Both the position numbers and the translations under genes were made by a program. From CAXNKH01 sp049296795 (GTDB lineage Bacteria; Pseudomonadota; Gammaproteobacteria; Burkholderiales; Burkholderiaceae_C): a stretch of DNA of 64,000 nucleotides. Shown here in pieces: positions 1-7,558 of this stretch. The notes beneath the pieces were generated by a model, which saw nothing but the letters and a program-made list of their open reading frames with translations, was not told where the DNA came from and did no database searches. Each line of letters starts with the position of its first letter. Position 1 is the stretch's first letter. The stretch is from the NCBI GenBank assembly GCA_049296795.1, contig JBAQTC010000015.1, forward strand, positions 186,001 to 250,000. The letters are read 5' to 3'.

Positions 1-140
1 AATCAGCGCAAGCTCGCGACATGCTGGCGAAAAACTCCATGGAAACTTTTGATTGGGATGTCCCGAGGTTCAATCAGTTTGTACTGGATGAGCTAAAGCA
101 ATGGGCGCCCTTGATCAAGACGGTCAAAACGGATAATTGA
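1..140 (+). CDS. Bug-family tripartite tricarboxylate transporter receptor, 3' end only
   Basis: The frame ending in TGA at 138-140 is open back to the window edge and encodes about 45 residues, closing with FNQFVLDELKQWAPLIKTV. The pattern F-x-x-F-x-x-x-E-x-x-x-W-A-x-L-I-K close to the C terminus is the usual tail of Bug (TctC-like) periplasmic solute-binding proteins, and the two complete Bug proteins in this window end in the same style. It would capture an organic acid in the periplasm for a membrane transporter. The N-terminal part lies outside the window, so family assignment rests on the tail alone. Confidence 0.65.
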   Translation, partial: SAQARDMLAKNSMETFDWDVPRFNQFVLDELKQWAPLIKTVKTDN

Positions 141-182
141 AACGGGCATTGCTCGGCAGGTCAGAAATCCTTTTCCTGCCGA

Positions 183-500
183 CTAGATTTCGATACTGAT
201 TTCGTCAGCCACCAAGTTGGCTTTGTAGGTCTTGAGTGCAATGGTACAGGGCGCCAGGACCGGTTCGCCGGTTTTGATGTTAAACCCCCCATTATGAAAA
301 TCACACTCCACCATGTCGTCCATAATCATCCCTTCTGAGAGTGAGCCCGGCCCATGGGTGCAAGTATCATCCGTTACAAAAAATTCGCCATCGAGGTTAA
401 AGACAGCCAGCGTCAAGCCGTCTTTTTTTACCTTGATGGCCGTCCCATTGGCAACTGCAGAAGATTTGCAAAGGGCAAGGTGGCGACAGGGGGCTGACAT
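183..500 (-). CDS. Rieske [2Fe-2S] ferredoxin component
   Basis: This 105-residue soluble protein carries both halves of the Rieske motif: C47-x-H49 in CTHGPGSLSEG and C66-x-x-H69 in CDFHNGGF. These bind a [2Fe-2S] cluster through two Cys and two His. Small proteins of this type pass electrons from a reductase to an aromatic-ring oxygenase. The ATG at 500 is preferred because GGA lies 7-10 bases upstream; a TTG at 512 in the same frame would add four residues. It is divergent from the oxygenase at 637, so the two share a control region. No ferredoxin reductase gene is adjacent, so the electron donor must come from elsewhere or from outside the window. Confidence 0.88.
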   Translation of the reverse strand: MSAPCRHLALCKSSAVANGTAIKVKKDGLTLAVFNLDGEFFVTDDTCTHGPGSLSEGMIMDDMVECDFHNGGFNIKTGEPVLAPCTIALKTYKANLVADEISIEI

Positions 501-512
501 GAGAAATTCCAA

Positions 513-590
513 TTGACAAATAAGGGTTGCGATAATGAGATGTTAGCGTTGTTTCAAATCAAGGAACGTTGTTCCTTTATATGGAATATC
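513..590 (+). promoter_or_regulatory. Control region with -35-like box and overlapping palindromes upstream of the Rieske oxygenase
   Basis: A consensus TTGACA (513-518) points toward the oxygenase gene, with a weak -10 candidate TGAGAT (536-541) after a 17-base spacer. Downstream lies a perfect palindrome AAGGAAC-GTT-GTTCCTT (561-577). It overlaps a second dyad, TTCC (572-575) and GGAA (583-586), with seven bases between. GGAA/TTCC dyads of this kind are known operators of IclR-type regulators of aromatic catabolism; assigning that family here is inference. Confidence 0.5.
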
Positions 591-636
591 GTGGTGCGCA
601 TTTCGATGAATCAAGAGTTGAGGACGAGTTAGAACG

Positions 637-1920
637 ATGCTTAAAAAAGAACAAAACGATTTGCTGACACAAACGGGGCCCGGAACGCCTATGGGCGATT
701 TGTTTCGCCGTTATTGGTTGCCGGCCTTGTTGTCAGAACAGTTGCCAACGCCTGATTGTGATCCCGTGCGCTTGGAGTTGTTGTCAGAGAAATTGCTAGC
801 GTTTCGAGATAGCGCTGGGCAGCTCGGATTGATCGATGAATTTTGTGCGCATCGGGGTGTATCACTCTGGTTTGGCCGCAATGAGGAAGGGGGCTTGCGT
901 TGCCCCTACCACGGCTGGAAGTACAACGTCAAAGGGGAATGTACGGAAGTGCCGTCAGAACCCGACAGTGGCTATTGCAAGCGGATCAAGCTAAAGTCTT
1001 ACCCCTTGATGGAGCGCGGTGGTGTCATCTGGGTTTACATGGGGCCAGAAAACAGGCGTCCTCCCTTACCAGAATATGAGTTCGCGACCGTTCCGATGGC
1101 GCAATCCTATATGTCCAAACGCTTGCAAGAGTCGAACTGGTTGCAAGCACTCGAAGGTGGCATCGATTCGAGTCATGTTTCTTTTTTACACAGTGCCAGT
1201 TTGAGTCGCGATCCGCTGTTCAAAGGCGCCAAGGGCAACAAGTACAACCTCAACGATCTGAGTCCGGTCTTTGAAGTGGTTGAGGCAGAAGGGGGTTTGC
1301 TGGTGGGGGCTCGTCGCAATGCCGAAGATGATCAGTACTACTGGCGTATCACGCCTTGGATCATGCCATGTTTTAGCATGGTGCCGCCTCGTGGCGATCA
1401 TCCGGTACACGGGCATTTTTGGGTTCCCATCAATGACCACAACTGCTGGACCTGGAGCTTTGACTACCATCCGACCCGCAGCTTGAGCGTTGCCGAGCGT
1501 CAGGCCATGGTTGATGGTGCGGGCATTCATGTGAAAGTCGATAAAGACTACCGGGCTTTACAGCGTAAGGAAAATGATTACCTGATGGACCGACAGGCCC
1601 AACGAGACAGGACGCTATACAGCGGCATCGAAGGTATTGGCATGCAAGATGCTTCATTGCAGGAGAGCATGGGAGCGATTCAAGATCGCACCAAGGAAAA
1701 TCTGGTCTCTACCGACAATGGCATCATCATGGCGCGGCAACGTTTGATGAAAGCTGCCAGAGCGCTGGCAGCTGATCCGGAATTTCGCTTGCCCGGACTC
1801 GATCCGGAACACCAGAAAATTAGATCGGTCGCGATATTGCTCAAGCGTGACCAGGCCTACAAAGAAGCGGCCAAAGAGGCTTTCCGTTCCGCGCCCGGAA
1901 AACCCCATGCATCGGTGTAA
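637..1920 (+). CDS. Rieske non-heme iron ring-hydroxylating oxygenase, alpha subunit
   Basis: The 427-residue protein has an N-terminal Rieske domain with C70-x-H72 (CAHRG) and C89-x-x-H92 (CPYHGW), followed by a catalytic domain. Within GGIDSSHVSFLH, D177 is the likely bridging Asp and H180 and H185 bind the mononuclear iron; D360 in STDNG is a candidate third ligand. Layout and length match the single-subunit (alpha-only) phthalate 4,5-dioxygenase type, which dihydroxylates aromatic acids or demethylates methoxy-aromatics. No beta subunit follows, which agrees with that class. The ferredoxin is divergent at 183-500, and a zinc alcohol dehydrogenase follows after 40-50 bases. The substrate cannot be read from the sequence. 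Confidence 0.9.
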   Translation: MLKKEQNDLLTQTGPGTPMGDLFRRYWLPALLSEQLPTPDCDPVRLELLSEKLLAFRDSAGQLGLIDEFCAHRGVSLWFGRNEEGGLRCPYHGWKYNVKGECTEVPSEPDSGYCKRIKLKSYPLMERGGVIWVYMGPENRRPPLPEYEFATVPMAQSYMSKRLQESNWLQALEGGIDSSHVSFLHSASLSRDPLFKGAKGNKYNLNDLSPVFEVVEAEGGLLVGARRNAEDDQYYWRITPWIMPCFSMVPPRGDHPVHGHFWVPINDHNCWTWSFDYHPTRSLSVAERQAMVDGAGIHVKVDKDYRALQRKENDYLMDRQAQRDRTLYSGIEGIGMQDASLQESMGAIQDRTKENLVSTDNGIIMARQRLMKAARALAADPEFRLPGLDPEHQKIRSVAILLKRDQAYKEAAKEAFRSAPGKPHASV

Positions 1921-1969
1921 GCAAGTCATCCCACCTTCGTTTTAAAGCACCACCAAGCGATTGACCAAC

Positions 1970-3079
1970 ATGGAAAAAACATTCAAAGCCGCGGTGGCCT
2001 TGCCTGGCAGTGTGATTGAAATTCGTGAGTTCGAGCTGCCGCAAGCTTCGCCAGTGACGGGCTTGCTCAAAGTAGCTGTTACCGGTGTTTGTGGTAGCGA
2101 CTGGATGTTTTTTCAGGACTTGCCAAAAGCGCGTGGCCCGGTCATTTTGGGTCACGAAACTGTGGGCTATGTTGAGGCAGTCGGCGCTATCGCTGGCCTG
2201 AAATGGGGTGTCAAAGAAGGTGACTTGGTGGCTTTGGAAGAGTACCTGCCTTGTGGTCACTGTCACTTTTGTCGAAGCGGAGATTTCCGTTTATGCAATG
2301 CTACCGATTGGCGACTGGGGGGCTACCGTTATGGCGCCACCGGTCTGAACCAAGGTTCTGGCCTGTGGGGTGGTTTCAGTCAATACCAGGAGTTGCATCT
2401 CAACACGGTGTTTCATAAGGTTCCACCTGGGCTTGAGCCGCGCTATGCCGCTTTGGCCTTGCCCATGTCCAATGGTATTGAATGGACCTATCTGCAAGGT
2501 GGGGCCGGTCCGGGTCAAACTGTTCTGATTCAGGGGCCGGGACAGCAAGGCTTGTCGTGCGTGGTCGCGGCCAAGGAGGCAGGCGCTGAAAAAATCATAG
2601 TCACAGGATTGGCCAATCCGACCGATCAACGCCGTCTAGAAATGGCCAAGCGGCTCGGAGCCCACCACACCATCGCCATTGGTGAGCAGGACTTGCTTGA
2701 AACGGTGGCCGACCTGACAGGTGGATTGATGGCCGATCTGGTCATCGACTGCGCCTCGGGTGGGCCTGGTTCAGTGGTCAGCGCCATACAACTTGCGCGC
2801 AAACGGGGGCGGGTTATTTTGGGTGGTCTAAAGCGCGCCAAAGTTCCTGAGTTCGACAGCGACAGGATGATTGCTAATTTTCTGACCGTCAAAGGCATGC
2901 GGGGACACAGTTTTGAATCAGTAGAACTGGCTTTGCAGTTGATCGCAGGCAATCGCCACCATGTCAAAGAGATGAGCACCCATATGTTTGGACTCGATCA
3001 AACCGAATATGCATTGAGAACTCTAGTGGGCCAGGGCGCTGAAAACGCGGTTCACATGACGATTGATCCCAGGCGCTGA
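1970..3079 (+). CDS. Zinc-dependent medium-chain alcohol dehydrogenase
   Basis: The 369-residue protein shows the MDR plan. The catalytic zinc ligands are C41 (GVCGSD) and H62-E63 (GHE). The structural zinc lobe has C95, C98, C101 and C109 within CGHCHFCRSGDFRLC. A Rossmann nucleotide-binding segment (QGPGQQG) lies near residue 190. It should oxidise an alcohol or diol with NAD(P)+. It follows the oxygenase in the same direction and may oxidise one of its products, which is inference. A TTG at 1961 could add three residues; ATG at 1970 is chosen by codon preference, and neither has a strong ribosome site. Confidence 0.85.
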   Translation: MEKTFKAAVALPGSVIEIREFELPQASPVTGLLKVAVTGVCGSDWMFFQDLPKARGPVILGHETVGYVEAVGAIAGLKWGVKEGDLVALEEYLPCGHCHFCRSGDFRLCNATDWRLGGYRYGATGLNQGSGLWGGFSQYQELHLNTVFHKVPPGLEPRYAALALPMSNGIEWTYLQGGAGPGQTVLIQGPGQQGLSCVVAAKEAGAEKIIVTGLANPTDQRRLEMAKRLGAHHTIAIGEQDLLETVADLTGGLMADLVIDCASGGPGSVVSAIQLARKRGRVILGGLKRAKVPEFDSDRMIANFLTVKGMRGHSFESVELALQLIAGNRHHVKEMSTHMFGLDQTEYALRTLVGQGAENAVHMTIDPRR

Positions 3080-3112
3080 GAAGACCGCAAGATAAAGCCA
3101 GGTAAGGCGATT

Positions 3113-4087
3113 TCAGGCTTGCTGCAGCACCGATTGCAGTAGATCGGTCTGAGCAACAGTCAGGGGCTGGCCCACAATCAGGGTTAAACCACGGGCATCT
3201 TCACTGCCCAAGTCATCTTTTTCGATCTGGGCTTGTAGTTCGAACGGGGCCATTTGCACCAACCAGGGCCCTTGGTCGGTCAGTACGCGTCCCTTCAGAC
3301 GCAAAAAGCCTGGGCCTAGGCCGAGTCGTAGTGATTCAATCTGTTCCAGCAAGGACACTGCCTGAATGACATCGGGCAGTGGCCACCAGAGGGCTTTGGC
3401 TGAATGTCCATGTGCGGCGCTATGGGTATTGCTAGTACCAGTGCGCACAGGCTTGGATTCGACGCGGGCTGCCATGCCATTGAGCAACTCAGCGGCGCTC
3501 AAGCTTGAGCGGGCCGAAACCAGCAGTTGGGTCTTGGTATCTGCGAGACGGTAGTGGAGTTGCTGCTCCAGCTGTTGCTGTGAGGTCTGGTCGAGCAGAT
3601 CGGACTTGGTCAACACCACGACGTCAGCACCCAATAATTGCGCCCGGGCTTCTGGGTGTTGCGCGAGTACCTCATCGGCCGTGGTTGCGCTCAGGCAGGT
3701 GATGACGCCCGCTAAGCGGTAACGTTCACGCAGCAGTTCGCTGCTTTGGATGGCTTCGATCACGGGAGCAGGTTCGGCCAAGCCGGTGGTTTCAATGATC
3801 AGGTTTTGAAATTTATTTATTCTTCTTTCCAAGCGGTCCCAGAACAAGCCCTCCAACGTTTCTGCCAAGCCGGGTAAGCCGGTGCAACAGACACAGGCAT
3901 TGGCAATCAAGGTGTTTGATTCACTGGCCGAACTCAGCAACTGGTTGTCCAAACCCACTTCGCCGAGTTCGTTGATGACCAAGGCAGAGTTGGCCAGTTC
4001 GATCTGTGTTAACCAGGCTTTGAGTAAGCTGGTTTTTCCACTACCCAGATAACCCGTAAGCAGGTAAACCGGAATTCGCTGGTCCAT
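3113..4087 (-). CDS. COG0523 (CobW/YjiA/ZNG1) family GTPase metallochaperone
   Basis: The 324-residue G3E-family GTPase has a P-loop GYLGSGKT (residues 12-19), the family metal-binding motif C65-V-C67-C68, a switch-like ETTG near residue 98, and TKSD in place of the usual NKxD. A C-terminal CobW_C domain follows a short His-containing linker (HSAAHGHS). Members insert or deliver metals, often zinc, into target enzymes. The ATG at 4087 is typical for the family; a TTG at 4135 would extend it into the upstream gene. It lies downstream of, and is probably co-transcribed with, the Bug and AMDase-fold genes. A role in loading a metal into enzymes of this cluster is only a hypothesis. Confidence 0.85.
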   Translation of the reverse strand: MDQRIPVYLLTGYLGSGKTSLLKAWLTQIELANSALVINELGEVGLDNQLLSSASESNTLIANACVCCTGLPGLAETLEGLFWDRLERRINKFQNLIIETTGLAEPAPVIEAIQSSELLRERYRLAGVITCLSATTADEVLAQHPEARAQLLGADVVVLTKSDLLDQTSQQQLEQQLHYRLADTKTQLLVSARSSLSAAELLNGMAARVESKPVRTGTSNTHSAAHGHSAKALWWPLPDVIQAVSLLEQIESLRLGLGPGFLRLKGRVLTDQGPWLVQMAPFELQAQIEKDDLGSEDARGLTLIVGQPLTVAQTDLLQSVLQQA

Positions 4088-4103
4088 GCTCCGCGACTCA
4101 GGT

Positions 4104-5069
4104 TCAATCAACACTGATCGCTGCAGTTTTTGCAATTTTTCCCCAGCGTAGATATTCGGATTGCAGCATTTTTTCGGCTTCGACTGGCGTGTAGTGGGCC
4201 GGGTCGATGCCCAGCTTGATCAGGCTGTCGCGAGTCTCTTTACGCGCCAGTGTGGCGTTGAGTTCTAGGTTGAGTCGCTCGACGGCGTCCTTGGGCGTGT
4301 TTTTGGGAACAGCGACCATATGCCAACCGCCAATCACAATCGGATAGCCTTGTTCGGTCAGGGTGGGGATGTCCGGGGCACTGGCCAAACGTTGGGCTGA
4401 GCTGACGCCCAAGAGCTTGACCCGACCGCTTTGCGCTTGCGGCACGGCCACTGTTAACGGAACGATGAAAGCGTCAACCTGACCGCCAGCGACAGCCGTG
4501 ATCGCCGGTGCTGCCCCTTGAAATGGCACGTGCAACAGCTTGGTCCCGGTTGTTTGCATCAGCTGTTCAAAAGCGATTTGTGAAGTGCTGCCAACACCCC
4601 ATGAAGAAAAACTCAGTTTGTCAGGGTTTTTCTTGGCGTGATCAATGAAGTCGCTCAGGTTGCGAACCGGAAGTTTGGGGTTGACGACCAAGGCGAAAGG
4701 GAAATGGCCGATCACGCCAATGGGAGAGAAATCTTTCAAAGGGTCATAACTTATTTTTTTGTAAATATGGGGGTTGATGACGAGTGTCTCTGCGGTTGCG
4801 AGCAAAAAAGTGTAACCATCGGCTGGCGCCCTGGCCACCCATTCGGCGCCAATCATGGCGTTAGCACCAGGCTTGTTGTCCACCACCACCGTTTGCTTCA
4901 ATTGCTCGCTCAGTCCCAAGGCCACGGTTCGGGCCACCACATCGGCATTACCGCCGGCGGTGAATGGAACAACAAACCGCAGGGGGCGATCTGGAAAGGT
5001 CTTGGTTTGAGCCAGGGCCGTTACCGAAACGAGGGCCATCAGGCTCACCAAAGAGTTCAAAAAGCGCAT
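4104..5069 (-). CDS. Bug-family tripartite tricarboxylate transporter substrate-binding protein
   Basis: The precursor of about 321 residues starts with a Sec signal peptide (MRFLNSLVSLMALVSVTALA, cleaved near AQT). It then has the family hallmark PDRPLRFVVPFTAGGNADVVAR and the DNKPGANAMIGAEWVA stretch that forms the carboxylate-binding cleft. It would bind an organic acid in the periplasm. The ATG at 5069 is chosen because AAGGA sits about eight bases upstream and the signal peptide begins there; the longer reading frame to 5147 has no signal sequence. No TctA/TctB membrane subunits are encoded nearby, which is common for Bug genes in Burkholderiales. Confidence 0.92.
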   Translation of the reverse strand: MRFLNSLVSLMALVSVTALAQTKTFPDRPLRFVVPFTAGGNADVVARTVALGLSEQLKQTVVVDNKPGANAMIGAEWVARAPADGYTFLLATAETLVINPHIYKKISYDPLKDFSPIGVIGHFPFALVVNPKLPVRNLSDFIDHAKKNPDKLSFSSWGVGSTSQIAFEQLMQTTGTKLLHVPFQGAAPAITAVAGGQVDAFIVPLTVAVPQAQSGRVKLLGVSSAQRLASAPDIPTLTEQGYPIVIGGWHMVAVPKNTPKDAVERLNLELNATLARKETRDSLIKLGIDPAHYTPVEAEKMLQSEYLRWGKIAKTAAISVD

Positions 5070-5097
5070 TGTGTTGTCCTTCAGGGCTGGGGTTGGA

Positions 5098-5829
5098 TCA
5101 GATTCGGTTTGATTCGAGCAAGCGACCGTAACCGCTAATGGGCTCATTGACTTGGGCGATTCTCAGTGCATTCCACATCATGGCTGAGGCACTCGACAAC
5201 ACAGGTTTTCCCAAGTCGCGCTCGAGCTGACCTAGAGTCGCTAGGGTTGGCATGCCGACGCCACTGAGAAAGATCGCTTGGGCCTGCGGACTATCGACTC
5301 GACGTGCCAATTGGTAAGCGCGTTCGGCAGTTTCGTCATAAATATTTTGCACATTCTCCAGTCGACCAAAACTGGCAATTTCAAGTCCGTGGACTTGTAG
5401 ATTATTTTTGCATTTGAGGGTGGCGTCTTCGTTGTAAGGCGTGCCGAAAGCAAGGCGCGTTATGCCCAGGTGCTTGAGTGCAGCAATCACGCTGCCAAAA
5501 GCGGTGATGAAACGGATCCCGGTCGTGGCTTCGATGCGTTGCACCAGTGCTTGTTCAGCGACCTGACCCAGGGTGTAACTGGTGGCGGTATGGGCCAGCA
5601 CGATGACCTGGGGCTTGACCATGGCCAGCAAAGCGATGTTGTCATCGAGGTGCGCAATTTGAGTCAGGTTGCGCTCCTCCTGACCCAGAAGGCTGCCTGT
5701 CACGCCATGCGCCACCATCCGTGTGAAATGGACTGAAACGCCAGAAGGCGTAAGACTAATCATCTCGGGTTCAGTGGTGGGATTACCCGGAGGAATCAGA
5801 AACCCGATGCGGGCACGCCAGCCTGTCAT
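5098..5829 (-). CDS. AMDase/maleate isomerase-fold protein lacking both catalytic cysteines
   Basis: The 243-residue protein has the Asp/Glu racemase-like double Rossmann fold of arylmalonate decarboxylase and maleate cis-trans isomerase. The N terminus (RIGFLIPPGNPTTEPE) and the C-terminal half (VLSSASAMMWNALR, SGYGRLLES) fit bacterial AMDase closely from memory. The two catalytic positions are changed: the first loop reads AHTATSY (H80-T81) with no Cys, and the second reads LSGVGMPTL with G190 where AMDase has its catalytic Cys188. A cysteine-based racemase or isomerase mechanism is therefore unlikely; decarboxylation, hydration or ligand sensing are open options. It is divergent from a second family member and upstream of a Bug receptor gene on the same strand. 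Confidence 0.8.
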   Translation of the reverse strand: MTGWRARIGFLIPPGNPTTEPEMISLTPSGVSVHFTRMVAHGVTGSLLGQEERNLTQIAHLDDNIALLAMVKPQVIVLAHTATSYTLGQVAEQALVQRIEATTGIRFITAFGSVIAALKHLGITRLAFGTPYNEDATLKCKNNLQVHGLEIASFGRLENVQNIYDETAERAYQLARRVDSPQAQAIFLSGVGMPTLATLGQLERDLGKPVLSSASAMMWNALRIAQVNEPISGYGRLLESNRI

Positions 5830-5879
5830 TTTTTCTTCCTAATCAGTTGGGGTCAGAGCACATCGCAGTTGCGAGTGGT

Positions 5880-5908
5880 TTGACCCGCAAAGTTTTAGAA
5901 ATTCTATT
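5880..5908 (+). promoter_or_regulatory. Candidate sigma-70 promoter for the cysteine-containing AMDase-fold gene
   Basis: TTGACC (5880-5885) and TCTATT (5903-5908) are separated by 17 bases, matching five of six and four of six consensus positions. A small palindrome TAGAA-A-TTCTA (5896-5906) overlaps the -10 box, and CGCAAA occurs on both sides (5886-5891 and 5912-5917). Transcription would begin near 5915, which argues for a translation start downstream of it. Confidence 0.45.
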
Positions 5909-5993
5909 TTTCGCAAATACTAAGGCAGATTTCAACAATAATCCGGCAAGCCCCTTGGGACGGATGAAAATTCACGACAAAGCAGATCAATTG

Positions 5994-6671
5994 ATGAGCA
6001 AACAACTTCATGTCGCACTCATGGTGCCGATCAACAACAGCACCATGGAGCAAGAACTTTCGGCTTGGCTTCCCCCTGGTACGCGCTGCACCACCTTGCG
6101 CATTCCACGCGGACAAGGCTTGCTGACGCAAGACACTATTCCAGCCTACATGGACCAAGCCATTAAGCTGGCTGCCAGCCTCGTCGGGAGCGATATCGAC
6201 TTATTGGCCTATGGCTGTACCGCAGCGAGTTTTCTCTCCGGCCCAGCGGCCGATGCGCAGCTCGCGCATCAGCTCTCAGCCTTAATCGGCAAGCCAGTGG
6301 TGACCACGGCGCAGTCTATGGTGCTGGCCTTGCAAAACACCCAGGCCAGAAAAATCGCTTTGGTGACGCCGTATCAGGATGTGGTGAATCAGCAGCTGAA
6401 AGCTTTTCTGGCAGCCAGTGGTATTGAGGTCCTGGCCTTTGATAGCCTGCGTGCGGCCAATGTGGAGGAACTCGGGCAAATCAAGTCGGGCGCTGTAGCC
6501 AAGCTGGCGCGCAGCACCTTCAAACCTGCTTGTGAAGCGTTGTTCATAGCCTGTTCTCAATTGCCTACCTACGACATCGTTGCTGAATTGAGTGCCGAGT
6601 TTGAACGTCCGGTACTTTCATCGATACAAGCCACCGCCTGGCAGATTCAGCGCCGGCTCGGTTTGTTCTAA
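5994..6671 (+). CDS. Asp/Glu racemase / maleate isomerase superfamily protein with intact cysteine pair
   Basis: The 225-residue protein has both cysteines expected in this fold: C75 in AYGCTAASF and C187 in IACSQLPTY. It could run two-base racemisation or cis-trans isomerisation, for example maleate to fumarate, but the exact reaction is unknown. ATG 5994 is chosen because MSKQLHVALMVPINN resembles the usual N terminus; ATG 5964 is possible, and the long frame from 5847 would begin upstream of the likely promoter at 5880-5908. The gene leads a same-strand run with the amidohydrolase and flavoprotein genes, while its cysteine-less relative is divergent. Start codon is uncertain. Confidence 0.8.
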   Translation: MSKQLHVALMVPINNSTMEQELSAWLPPGTRCTTLRIPRGQGLLTQDTIPAYMDQAIKLAASLVGSDIDLLAYGCTAASFLSGPAADAQLAHQLSALIGKPVVTTAQSMVLALQNTQARKIALVTPYQDVVNQQLKAFLAASGIEVLAFDSLRAANVEELGQIKSGAVAKLARSTFKPACEALFIACSQLPTYDIVAELSAEFERPVLSSIQATAWQIQRRLGLF

Positions 6672-6688
6672 ATCTAAGGAGATTTTTT

Positions 6689-7555
6689 TTGTCACTCGAT
6701 TCTGAAGTTCAACTGCGCTTGCGGGCGCCGGCGCTGGCCTGTGATGCCCATTTTCATGTTTTTGGACCCGCCGAGCAGTACGCCTACGAGGCCAACTTGC
6801 GTTACAAACCGCCGCTGGCGCCGCTGAGCGACTACCTGGAATTGGCAAAGCTTATGGGTTTTGAGCGTTTTGTTTTTGTCCAGCCTTCCGCCTACGGTAG
6901 GGACAACCGATGCATGCTTGATGCTATGGCGCAGGTTGGAACTGAACGTTGCCGCGGCATTGTTGATGTGCATGAAGATGTTTCTGACGCAGAGTTAGAG
7001 CTACTCCATGGACTGGGCGTTCGTGGCATTCGCATCAATGTCTCACCGGTCCAAGCCTTTGCCGCCGATTTGGGGCAGTCGATGTTGCCACGCATCCTAA
7101 AGCTTGATGGCCGATGCGCCGAGTTGGGTTGGCATTTGGATTTCTTGCTGCCGGGTTGGTTGACACAAGAAATGTTGCCTACTTTTGCCAAACTCAAAGT
7201 CAATTACAGCCTGGCCCACATGGGCATGTTCTTGGCCCAACAAGGCCCCGAGCAAGTTGGTTTTAAAGCCTTGCTCGATTTGCTGCGTCATGGCAATGGC
7301 CACTGTTGGGTGAAATTCACCGGAACTTATCGGATGGCAACTGCCCCCCACTATCAAGATGCGGCTGCCATGGCACAGGCCTTGATCGCCGCCGCACCGG
7401 ACCGTCTGATCTGGGGTAGCGACTACCCCCACCTGTCGTTTGCCGACCAAGTGGGCTCGGCCCAGTTGTTCAATCTGCTGGCCGACTGGACCCCCGATCC
7501 AGCAGTGCGCCACAAAATCCTGGTTGATAACCCGAAAAATCTGTTTGGTTTTTAA
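6689..7555 (+). CDS. TIM-barrel amidohydrolase (2-pyrone-4,6-dicarboxylate lactonase-like)
   Basis: This 288-residue protein has the amidohydrolase metal-site landmarks H21-x-H23 (DAHFHVFG), H149, H177 (LAHMGM) and D245 (IWGSDYPH). They fit the COG3618/LigI group, which opens lactones such as 2-pyrone-4,6-dicarboxylate in protocatechuate and gallate meta-cleavage routes. The start is TTG at 6689, supported by AAGGAGA at 6677-6683 with a spacing of about six bases. It follows the racemase-like gene by 17 bases and precedes the flavoprotein by three, so the three are probably one transcript. Lactone hydrolysis is family knowledge; the true substrate is unknown. Confidence 0.82.
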   Translation: MSLDSEVQLRLRAPALACDAHFHVFGPAEQYAYEANLRYKPPLAPLSDYLELAKLMGFERFVFVQPSAYGRDNRCMLDAMAQVGTERCRGIVDVHEDVSDAELELLHGLGVRGIRINVSPVQAFAADLGQSMLPRILKLDGRCAELGWHLDFLLPGWLTQEMLPTFAKLKVNYSLAHMGMFLAQQGPEQVGFKALLDLLRHGNGHCWVKFTGTYRMATAPHYQDAAAMAQALIAAAPDRLIWGSDYPHLSFADQVGSAQLFNLLADWTPDPAVRHKILVDNPKNLFGF

Positions 7556-7558
7556 TTC

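Noticed and set aside
5847..5993. N-terminal extension of the cysteine-containing AMDase-fold protein
   Set aside because: The added residues have no family similarity and the start would lie upstream of the likely promoter at 5880-5908.
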